9,131 nucleotides of DNA from Pseudomonadota bacterium (GTDB lineage: Bacteria > Pseudomonadota > Alphaproteobacteria > Rhizobiales > Xanthobacteraceae): positions 1-9,131 of the forward strand of contig JAEZEY010000112.1 of the NCBI GenBank assembly GCA_023432845.1, read 5' to 3'. The notes below the pieces were generated by a model. That model was given only the letters and a program-made list of their open reading frames with translations, made no database searches and was not told the origin of the DNA. Of this stretch, positions 1 to 5,863 are shown piece by piece. The translations under genes were made by a program, and so were the position numbers. Every line of letters begins with the position of its first letter. Position 1 is the stretch's first letter.

Positions 1-26
1 CCATTGTGGCGCGGCCGCGGGGGGTT

Positions 27-45
27 GGGCCCCGGGGGCCCTTTT
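27..45 (+). terminator. GC-rich hairpin followed by TTTT, candidate terminator
   Basis: The sequence has two perfect 7-base arms (GGGCCCC at 27-33, GGGGCCC at 35-41) around one central base, followed on the plus strand by TTTT (42-45). A real hairpin would open the innermost pairs to make a loop. The T-run follows the stem only on the plus strand, so it would best end a plus-strand gene lying left of the window and converging on the E1 beta gene. On the minus strand it follows the E1 beta stop by about 14 bases but has no T-tract after it. The T-run is short and the window edge is close, so this is tentative. Confidence 0.35.
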
Positions 46-54
46 CGCGGCCGG

Positions 55-1026
55 TCAGCCGACCAGCTTCTTGGCGGCGCCGACGATGTGGCCGGCGATG
101 GGGCGCATCCACAGAAACATCTCTGGCGATGCCGGCGGAGCCGCGTCAGGGAAGGCGATGCGCTTGTAGCGTGCGCCGTCCACGTTCTCCGCCACCCGTG
201 CAATTACTTCCGCTGCGGGGCCGAGCGTGTAGTAGGACTGGTCGACTGCGAGCAGCCGTTTGGTCTTTTGTACCGACTTGACCAGAGTTTCGGTGTCCAT
301 GGGCTTGAGGCTGCGCAGATCGATCGCCTCCACCTTCATGCCCGCCTTCTTCAACTCGTCCGTTGCTTTGAGGACTTCGGGCATTCCGGCGCCTGAACCG
401 ACGATCGTGATGTCGGTGCCTTCGGAGCGAACAGCCGCCTTGTCGAGCGGTGTTTCGAACTGTTCGTCGGGAACGTCTTCGATGAGGTCTCGAAGGCCGG
501 CCGCATACAGATAAACGACCGGATCACGGGAGCGTAGCGCCGAAACCATCATTCCCTTGGCATCGGTTGGATTCGACGGGATTACCGTCCTCACCCCCGG
601 AATGTGGGCGTAGTAGGTATCCTCCTCGTAGCAGGAGTGCTGGACACCGAACCCGGGCGTCTGTCCGGTCATCTCGATGACAAAGACAATTGGCATCTCC
701 GCGCCGCCACCCGTCTTCATGCGCAGCTTGCCGACCTCGTTCTGGATCAACTCGAACGGCATGCACGAGCCTTGGTACGGGATGTAGGTCGCCGCTTTCG
801 AGCCGGCGAGCCCGGCGCCGAGAACGCAAGCCGCCATCCAGTACTCGTCGATGCCGGTATTGACGACCCGCTTGCGCCCGAACTCACGCTCGAGATTGAT
901 AACGGGTCTTCCCGGGGTCGATGCCACGGGCGGTGTCAGCTCGAACACCCAGATCATATTCTTGTCTTGCCGCATCTCGTACTGCACGGCCTCGAGGGTC
1001 GAGTACATGAAGCTCTTGCGTGCCAT
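55..1026 (-). CDS. E1 beta-type subunit of a TPP-dependent 2-oxoacid dehydrogenase family enzyme
   Basis: This 323-residue protein has the transketolase pyrimidine-binding domain (about 1-175) and the transketolase C-terminal domain (about 195-320) of pyruvate, branched-chain 2-oxoacid and acetoin dehydrogenase E1 beta subunits. It should pair with the E1 alpha-type protein encoded 52 bases upstream to form a thiamine-diphosphate enzyme. E61 in NTGIDEYWMA sits where the family's cofactor-activating Glu lies (family form D-T-P-I-S-E). The QHS at 129-131 and HIPGVRTVIPSNPTDAKG at 141-158 are also family hallmarks. Several usual motifs differ: the early G-E-D is FEL (28-30), and the usual E-H-K-L-L-Y is replaced by YAAGLRDLIEDVP. 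This suggests a divergent clade with an unusual substrate. There is no signal peptide. The start is supported by GGGAG at 1034-1038. The exact substrate cannot be read from the sequence. Confidence 0.9.
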   Translation of the reverse strand: MARKSFMYSTLEAVQYEMRQDKNMIWVFELTPPVASTPGRPVINLEREFGRKRVVNTGIDEYWMAACVLGAGLAGSKAATYIPYQGSCMPFELIQNEVGKLRMKTGGGAEMPIVFVIEMTGQTPGFGVQHSCYEEDTYYAHIPGVRTVIPSNPTDAKGMMVSALRSRDPVVYLYAAGLRDLIEDVPDEQFETPLDKAAVRSEGTDITIVGSGAGMPEVLKATDELKKAGMKVEAIDLRSLKPMDTETLVKSVQKTKRLLAVDQSYYTLGPAAEVIARVAENVDGARYKRIAFPDAAPPASPEMFLWMRPIAGHIVGAAKKLVG

Positions 1027-1033
1027 CTTCGTT

Positions 1034-1038
1034 CTCCC
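1034..1038 (-). promoter_or_regulatory. Ribosome binding site of the E1 beta gene
   Basis: On the minus strand GGGAG lies seven bases before the ATG at 1026. It falls in the 52-base gap after the E1 alpha stop, so beta is probably translated from the same message by its own initiation. Confidence 0.6.
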
Positions 1039-1078
1039 AATTCCTTGCTGGTTGCGATGGTCGGCCGTGCCGTGGCGG

Positions 1079-2293
1079 CTAACCGAATTGGCGTGGCGGA
1101 ACGGTGCCCTCGACGAATACGTTCTTCAGCCCGTCTTCCGGTTTGCACATTGGCTGCTTGTCGGCCCACGCGAAGGCGTCCACCATCTCCTTCTTTGCGG
1201 CGGCTTCAATCTCTTGAGCCTTGGCTCTATCGAGAACCTTCCAGCTGATCAGCGTCTCACGACTGATGTCGACCGGGTCGCGCGCCATCCAGGCGCGCAC
1301 TTCGCGCTCCGGACGGAACGATGTGATGGCCAGCGGGTCATAGCCGAACGCGCCGAGTTCGCCGGGCTTGGCTCCGGGCGCGCCCCAATGATTGTAGTAA
1401 CGGTAGGTCTTGGCCTCGATCAGTGTCGGTCCGTCACCGGCGCGAGCGCGGTCCACCGCGGTCTTCGCGGCGTTGTAGACCTGGAACACATCTTGTCCGT
1501 CGACGACGACGCCGGGGATGCCATAGGTCTTCGCGGCTTCCGCGATGTCCTTCATCGGCACGGAGTACGAATAGTGCGCGTACTGGTGATAGAGGTTGTT
1601 TTCGACCACGTAGATGAACGGCAGCTTCAACAACGCCGCGTTGTTCAGCGCGCTGTGGAATTGTGGCGTCGCATAGGTGCCGTCGCCGCCGTAGTTAACG
1701 ACGACCTGCTTGCTGTCGCGGGCGCGAATGGCGAAGGCTGAACCGGTGGCAATCACCGGCCCCGGTCCGATCATTCCGTCGGCACCCATGAATCCGACAG
1801 ACGTGTCGGCGATATGCATTTCGCCGCCATAACCCTTGTTGAGGCCCGTCGCGCGGAAATCGTATTCCGCTGCCATTTTCTTGACGTCGACGCCCTTGGC
1901 GATCGCATGGCCGGATGGGCGGTGCGTGCTGTAGACGAGGTCGGCCTCCATGATCCCGCCGGTGTTCTTGAGCGCAGCGGATACGCCGGTGGCGACCGCT
2001 TCCTGGCCGACGTAGAAATGGTTGAACCCGCGATAGCCGGGTTCGGTGAGCATCTTGTCGACGCACGTGCGCTCGAACCAGCGGATGCGCTGGATCGTGG
2101 TGTGCATGGCGACCAGTTGCTCGTTGCTGAGGTCCTTGGCCCAGAAGCCGATCTCGCCATCGGCCCAGGAGAGAGTGCTGCTCAGCGAGACCGCGGCGCC
2201 GGCGCCGGCCAGGCTTCGGAGAAATGTTCGTCGCGTTGAGGCAGTGACGCTGTCGTCAGTTGCGTTATTTGGCTTGATCTGCCCTTTGGTCAT
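1079..2293 (-). CDS. E1 alpha-type TPP-dependent dehydrogenase subunit with Tat signal peptide
   Basis: This 404-residue protein matches the alpha subunit of pyruvate, branched-chain 2-oxoacid and acetoin dehydrogenases, which binds thiamine diphosphate and decarboxylates the substrate. The TPP motif runs from GDG (203-205) to ENN (231-233). Other family blocks are HRPSGHA (124-130), GYGGEMHIAD (154-163) and the alpha-subunit region around IEAKTYRYYNHWG (292-304). In that last region the usual G-H-S is N-H-W. Unusually for the family, residues 1-44 form a Tat signal: TRRTFLR (20-26), a mildly hydrophobic stretch (27-41) and an SWA|DG cleavage site after A44. The mature protein (360 residues) is a normal size for an E1 alpha, so the signal is an added module. 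The start is fixed by a strong AAGGAGGG six bases upstream. It is followed by the beta gene in a likely operon. The substrate is not determinable here, and no E2 or E3 gene is visible. Confidence 0.9.
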   Translation of the reverse strand: MTKGQIKPNNATDDSVTASTRRTFLRSLAGAGAAVSLSSTLSWADGEIGFWAKDLSNEQLVAMHTTIQRIRWFERTCVDKMLTEPGYRGFNHFYVGQEAVATGVSAALKNTGGIMEADLVYSTHRPSGHAIAKGVDVKKMAAEYDFRATGLNKGYGGEMHIADTSVGFMGADGMIGPGPVIATGSAFAIRARDSKQVVVNYGGDGTYATPQFHSALNNAALLKLPFIYVVENNLYHQYAHYSYSVPMKDIAEAAKTYGIPGVVVDGQDVFQVYNAAKTAVDRARAGDGPTLIEAKTYRYYNHWGAPGAKPGELGAFGYDPLAITSFRPEREVRAWMARDPVDISRETLISWKVLDRAKAQEIEAAAKKEMVDAFAWADKQPMCKPEDGLKNVFVEGTVPPRQFG

Positions 2294-2299
2294 GACATT

Positions 2300-2307
2300 C
2301 CCTCCTT
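2300..2307 (-). promoter_or_regulatory. Strong ribosome binding site of the Tat-signal E1 alpha gene
   Basis: AAGGAGGG on the minus strand lies six bases before the ATG at 2293. It is the best Shine-Dalgarno sequence in the window. It confirms the start that includes the twin-arginine signal, so the signal peptide is translated and is not an artefact of choosing too early a start. Confidence 0.8.
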
Positions 2308-2505
2308 GCGAAATGTGTGAAGGCGTGGGGCGTCGGCTGCCGAAGTATGAAAGTGAAACCGTTGCGGCTTTTGATGCAGGTCAACCAAAAGGAAATATGA
2401 CGCCCTGAGCAGGAAGCATGTGACGGTATGGTTTGATCTGCGCGGGTGATTGAGTAGGTCAGCAATGCTGACGCACGCATCGCACCATCGTGAAAGTCTG
2501 GTGCC

Positions 2506-2539
2506 AAAACAACAAAGCCGCCACGTGAGGTGGCGGCTT
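2506..2539 (-). terminator. Rho-independent terminator after the nitroreductase gene
   Basis: There is a perfect 10-base stem, AAGCCGCCAC (2515-2524) and GTGGCGGCTT (2530-2539), around a 5-base loop. On the minus strand it is followed by the T-rich tract TTTGTTGTTTT (2516 down to 2506). It lies about 40 bases past the nitroreductase stop and about 215 bases before the E1 alpha start, so these same-strand genes are probably transcribed separately. Confidence 0.8.
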
Positions 2540-2578
2540 GCATGTGCGAGCAAGACGATAGTTTGGGATGTGCGCCGC

Positions 2579-3250
2579 TCAGCCTTGCGCGGGGTGTCCG
2601 ACCGGCTGGGCGAAAGTCACAATCTGCCCCTCGCGAAGGCCCATGCGCCGGGGCAGCCCCGCGCGGTCGATGCTGCCCAGAATGACCGTGGCAAGCCCCG
2701 CCGATGCGCAATAGAGATAAACGTTCTGGCCGATTATCCCCGCATCGACATGGGCGTTGAGGACCTGGTCTTCGCGCGACGCCTTCGCCATGCGTGAAAG
2801 GTCGGCGGCATATACGAGAACAACGGGGGCAGAGCCGGCAAATACCATGCTGCTGGTCTTGGCCCTGATATCGGTGCCGAGCGTGCGTTGCAGCACATGA
2901 GACTTGGGCTCGTAAAGGAAGACGCCGTCTGCGGTACAAGCATACACGTCGGTTTCCTTCGAGCCGCGCCACGAAGGAGCGGTGCGTTCGGCACCTTCCG
3001 GCCGATTAACCCCGAAGGCGGCCCAAAGAACGTTGGACAGGGACTGTTCGGAAAGCGGCTGTTTGCTGAAGCTTCGGATCGAACGCCGTTTGCCGAGTGC
3101 CTGCATCACGGACAGGCCGCTGTCGGTGGACGGCGCCGGCAGCTTGATCGACGAAGCCGGTGCTTGTGCGCCTGCCGGGGCAATGAGGCCGGCCGTCGCC
3201 AGCGCAGCTGCTCCCATTAGAACATCGCGACGAACAAGGTCTCGTTGCAT
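2579..3250 (-). CDS. Tat-exported SagB/ThcOx-like nitroreductase-family oxidoreductase
   Basis: This 223-residue protein belongs to the nitroreductase superfamily, in the group resembling SagB/ThcOx dehydrogenases; such enzymes are usually FMN-dependent. Visible motifs are RRSIRSF (55-61, flavin phosphate contact in the family), VLWAAFGVNRPE (74-85), APSWRG (91-96), GVFLYEP (109-115), HVDAGIIGQNVYLYCASAGL (167-186) and a C-terminal QPVGHP (215-220). Residues 1-30 form a Tat signal: LVRRDVLM, then an Ala-rich hydrophobic stretch, then an AQA|P cleavage site after A30. The mature enzyme should therefore be exported folded with its cofactor to the periplasm. An in-frame ATG seven codons upstream exists, but the chosen start has GGGAGAAGGA just before it and gives a standard Tat N-terminus. 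It reads toward the E1 genes but has its own terminator. Its redox partner and substrate are unknown. Confidence 0.88.
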   Translation of the reverse strand: MQRDLVRRDVLMGAAALATAGLIAPAGAQAPASSIKLPAPSTDSGLSVMQALGKRRSIRSFSKQPLSEQSLSNVLWAAFGVNRPEGAERTAPSWRGSKETDVYACTADGVFLYEPKSHVLQRTLGTDIRAKTSSMVFAGSAPVVLVYAADLSRMAKASREDQVLNAHVDAGIIGQNVYLYCASAGLATVILGSIDRAGLPRRMGLREGQIVTFAQPVGHPAQG

Positions 3251-3252
3251 GA

Positions 3253-3262
3253 TCCTTCTCCC
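3253..3262 (-). promoter_or_regulatory. Ribosome binding site of the nitroreductase gene
   Basis: GGGAGAAGGA on the minus strand ends two bases before the ATG at 3250. Its GGAG core is seven bases or more away, within the usual range. It favours this start over the ATG at 3271, which would place the Shine-Dalgarno inside the coding region. Confidence 0.6.
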
Positions 3263-3271
3263 ACCGCACAT

Positions 3272-3299
3272 ATTATATATATCATACGATACGCCGCGA
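3272..3299 (-). promoter_or_regulatory. Candidate promoter and overlapping operator of the nitroreductase gene
   Basis: The minus strand carries a perfect -10 hexamer TATAAT (3272-3277), 21 bases before the ATG, inside a very AT-rich stretch (3271-3290 is 3/20 G+C) in otherwise GC-rich DNA. The matching -35 (TTCGCG near 3295-3300) is poor. Between the two hexamers lies a near-palindrome, TATC-N4-GATA (3280-3291). It would be well placed for a repressor or activator, for example of the GntR type, but no regulator gene is in view. Confidence 0.45.
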
Positions 3300-3372
3300 A
3301 TTGTCGTTGCGAAAAGTCAAAAGTACCGGGACTGTACGGGCGCGACTTCCGTGCTTTGAGGACTGGTATTTG

Positions 3373-3382
3373 GCAAGCTTGC
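3373..3382. repeat. Perfect 10-base palindrome GCAAGCTTGC upstream of the NTF2-like gene
   Basis: GCAAGCTTGC equals its own reverse complement and lies about 93 bases before the NTF2-like start, in the divergent gap. It could be an operator half-way between the two divergent genes, but a 10-base palindrome can also arise by chance. Confidence 0.25.
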
Positions 3383-3474
3383 AGTACAGCATGTTGCGAT
3401 ATGTCGGAACAACAGAGCGATTGCCGTTGTCCTGCGGTATGCAATAACTCAAACCTCAACAAAAGACGGATGAA

Positions 3475-3879
3475 ATGACAATTCTGATCAAGACCCGCGA
3501 GGAGGCCATCCAGTTTGCGAATTCGTATCTTTCGGCGATGGAAGCGCGTGATCTCGATAACGCCAAAAAATGCCTCGCCGATCCGGTTGTCTTGACGTTT
3601 CCTGGGGGGGCCGTTTTTCATAGCCTTGAAGAGATCGTCAGTAACTCGGGCAGCCGTTACGCCCATATCGGGAAAACCATCGAGAATTGGGAGGCTTTTG
3701 AAGGCGGCGACTGTTGGGTGGTTTACTGCCGTGGTACGCTGCATGGGGAGTGGCGCGATGGCACCAAATTTTCCGGAATTCGTTTCATCGATCGCTTCGA
3801 AATTGCGCGGGCAGGCATTCGACGCCAAGATGTCTGGAATGACTCAGGAGAGTACCGGCTTCGTTCTGCGACGTTCTAA
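3475..3879 (+). CDS. NTF2/SnoaL-like small protein of unknown function
   Basis: This 134-residue protein has the NTF2-like (SnoaL-type) alpha+beta cone fold pattern. An N-terminal helical stretch, TREEAIQFANSYLSAMEARD (7-26), and the segment KKCLADPVVLTFPGG (31-45) are followed by strands including WVVYCRGTLHGEW (81-93), GIRFIDRFEI (101-110) and the terminal QDVWNDSGE (118-126). Members serve as small-molecule isomerases, hydrolases, dehydratases or binding proteins; the class cannot be assigned here. There is no signal peptide, so it should be cytoplasmic. It is divergent to the nitroreductase gene across a 224-base gap. Two hand-counted lines (3481-3600) are 52% G+C, against 68% for a line inside dusA, which suggests a different origin. 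The Shine-Dalgarno is weak (purine-rich AAAAGACGGATGA). A competing ATG five bases earlier is out of frame. Confidence 0.75.
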   Translation: MTILIKTREEAIQFANSYLSAMEARDLDNAKKCLADPVVLTFPGGAVFHSLEEIVSNSGSRYAHIGKTIENWEAFEGGDCWVVYCRGTLHGEWRDGTKFSGIRFIDRFEIARAGIRRQDVWNDSGEYRLRSATF

Positions 3880-3996
3880 GGTCATGCGGGAGCTTTCCCT
3901 CAAACGTTAGTAGGCCGTCGAAAGGAGTATAGTTCGCAGCATTCCGCACGAGCTATGAACTAAGACTTGATAAACGACAAAAGCTCGAAGTTTCAA

Positions 3997-4989
3997 ATGA
4001 ACCGCCGCTTCTCAATCGCTCCCATGATGGACTGGACGGACCGGCACTGCCGGTTCTTCCATCGCCTCATGTCGCGCCGGGCGCTGCTTTATACGGAAAT
4101 GGTGACCACCGGCGCCGTGATCCATGGCGACCGGCAGCGGCTCCTCGGCTTCGATCCGGCGGAACACCCCATCGCGCTGCAATTGGGCGGCAGCGATCCG
4201 GCCGCGCTGGCCGAGAGCGCTCGAATTGGTGAGGGTTTCGGCTATGACGAGATCAACCTCAATGTCGGCTGTCCGTCAGACCGGGTCCAGGACGGCCGCT
4301 TCGGCGCCTGCCTGATGCTGGAGCCGCAGCTGGTCGCCTCCAGCGTCGCGGCGATGAAGGCGGCGGTGAAGGTGCCGGTCACCGTCAAATGCCGCATCGG
4401 CGTCGACGATCAGGATCCGGAAGAGGTGCTGTTCGCCTTCGCCGCGCAGGTGAGGGACGCCGGCGCCGACGCGCTCATTGTCCATGCCCGCAAGGCCTGG
4501 CTGAAGGGCCTGTCGCCCAAGGAGAACAGAGAAGTCCCACCGCTCGATTACGCCATCGTGCATCGTCTCAAGGAAGCGCATGCCGACTGGCCCATTGTGC
4601 TCAATGGCGGACTGGCCAGCCTCGAGCAGGCGCACGAGAATTCAGGTCAACTCGACGGCGTCATGCTCGGCCGCGCCGCCTATCACGAGCCATGGCGTTT
4701 GCTGAACGTCGATCCGATGTTTTACGGCGAGGCAGCGCCGTTTGCTTCGGCCAGGGAGGCGGCCGCGGCGCTCATTCCCTATATCGAGCGCGAGATGGAC
4801 AAGGGCGTGCGGCTCAATTCCGTCACCCGCCACGTCCTCGGCCTGTTCCGCGCCGTGCCCGGGGCGCGCGCCTTCCGCCGTCATCTGGCAACCGAGGCGG
4901 TCAAGCCCGGCGCCTCCGCCGCCGTCGTGGCTGATGCGCTGGCGCTGCTGGTGGACTCTTCGCCCGATATGGCGCACATCGCCGCCTGA
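3997..4989 (+). CDS. dusA: tRNA-dihydrouridine(20/20a) synthase DusA
   Basis: DusA is a cytoplasmic FMN enzyme that uses NADPH to reduce uridine to dihydrouridine at positions 20 and 20a of the tRNA D-loop. Numbering from this ATG (330 residues), it has APMMDWTDRHCR (8-19), YTEM (32-35), the catalytic Cys in NVGCPSDRVQDGRFG (C92), the DusA-specific block HARKAWLKGLSPKENREVPP (163-182), LNGG (202-205) and GRAAYHEPW (225-233). The frame is open from a TTG at 3967 that would add ten residues unlike the rest of the protein. Neither start has a strong Shine-Dalgarno; I prefer the ATG because family similarity begins at NRRFSIAPMM. A sharp GC step at this 5' end suggests that the region upstream is foreign. 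The TSUP permease gene follows 38 bases downstream. Confidence 0.95.
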   Translation: MNRRFSIAPMMDWTDRHCRFFHRLMSRRALLYTEMVTTGAVIHGDRQRLLGFDPAEHPIALQLGGSDPAALAESARIGEGFGYDEINLNVGCPSDRVQDGRFGACLMLEPQLVASSVAAMKAAVKVPVTVKCRIGVDDQDPEEVLFAFAAQVRDAGADALIVHARKAWLKGLSPKENREVPPLDYAIVHRLKEAHADWPIVLNGGLASLEQAHENSGQLDGVMLGRAAYHEPWRLLNVDPMFYGEAAPFASAREAAAALIPYIEREMDKGVRLNSVTRHVLGLFRAVPGARAFRRHLATEAVKPGASAAVVADALALLVDSSPDMAHIAA

Positions 4990-5027
4990 CGCATATCGAT
5001 CCCGCCCCGCGTCCCAGCGGCTGCTTC

Positions 5028-5858
5028 ATGGTCCTCGGCTATCCCGTCAATGAACTGATCTGGCTGGCGCTGCTGATCCTTGCCGGCGGCGTCATCACCG
5101 GTTTTCTCGCCGGCCTGTTCGGCGTCGGCGGCGGCGGCGTCATCGTGCCGATCCTCTATGAAGTCTTCCGCTTCATGGACGTGCCCGAAGATCTGCGCAT
5201 GCAGCTTTGCGTCGGTACCTCGCTGGCGATCATTGTGCCGACCACCTTGCGCTCCTATTCGGCGCATCAGAAGCAGGGCGCGGTTATCCCGGGCCTGCTG
5301 CGCCTGTGGACGCCTGCGGCGGTGGCCGGCATCGTCATCGGCTCGGCGTCGGCCTCCTTCGCCCCGGCCGAAGTGTTCAAGATCGCTTTCGTCACCTTCT
5401 GCGCGCTGATGGCGGCGAAGATGCTGTTCGGCACCCACCGCGGCAACCTCGGCACCGAGCTGCCCGGCCGCGTTGTGCTGTCGGCTTACGGCTTCGCCAT
5501 GGGCGCGCTGTCGTCGCTGGTCGGGGTGTCGGGCGGCGGCTTCTCGACCGCGATCCTCACGCTGTACGCCCAGCCGATCCACCGCGCCGTAGCGACCTCG
5601 GCCGGGCTCGGCGTGCCGATCACCGTCGTCGGCACCATCGGCTACATCATCGCCGGCTGGCCGCATATGGGCGAACTGCCGCCTTTGTCGCTCGGCTTCG
5701 TGTCGCTGCCGGGCTTCGTGCTGATGGCGCCGGTCGCCAGCTACATGACCGGTTATGGCGTGCGGCTGGCGCACCGGCTGCCGCGCCGCAGCCTCGAAGT
5801 GGCCTTTGCCTGTCTCCTGCTGCTGGTGGGCACGCGGTTCCTCGTCAGCCTTTTTTAG
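5028..5858 (+). CDS. TSUP (TauE/SafE) family membrane permease
   Basis: This 276-residue hydrophobic protein has the two-repeat architecture of the TauE/SafE family. The paired motifs are GFLAGLFGVGGGGVIVPIL (25-43) and GALSSLVGVSGGGFSTAIL (159-177), each at the start of one homologous half. About eight membrane segments can be traced (roughly 10-30, 33-48, 62-75, 95-112, 116-134, 150-165, 190-210, 222-240, with 258-274 at the C-terminus). Characterised relatives move sulfite, sulfoacetate or other organosulfur or C2 anions across the inner membrane; the substrate here is unknown. It lies 38 bases after dusA on the same strand and ends five bases from the convergent aspartic protease gene. 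Confidence 0.9.
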   Translation: MVLGYPVNELIWLALLILAGGVITGFLAGLFGVGGGGVIVPILYEVFRFMDVPEDLRMQLCVGTSLAIIVPTTLRSYSAHQKQGAVIPGLLRLWTPAAVAGIVIGSASASFAPAEVFKIAFVTFCALMAAKMLFGTHRGNLGTELPGRVVLSAYGFAMGALSSLVGVSGGGFSTAILTLYAQPIHRAVATSAGLGVPITVVGTIGYIIAGWPHMGELPPLSLGFVSLPGFVLMAPVASYMTGYGVRLAHRLPRRSLEVAFACLLLLVGTRFLVSLF

Positions 5859-5863
5859 GAAAA

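Noticed and set aside
4..396. Plus-strand open frame at the window start
   Set aside because: It begins in the low-complexity edge and runs antisense to the conserved C-terminus of E1 beta.
851..1741. Open frame of 296 codons on the plus strand opposite the E1 genes
   Set aside because: It spans antisense of both E1 subunits and has no recognisable domain.
3370..3390. Sigma-54-like sequence TTGGCAAGCTTGC
   Set aside because: The GG to GC distance is too short for the -24/-12 geometry, which needs ten bases between them.
3217..3828. Open frame of 203 codons on the minus strand opposite the NTF2-like gene
   Set aside because: It overlaps the nitroreductase start and covers the NTF2-like gene, which has recognisable fold motifs. 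No family features are seen in the antisense frame.
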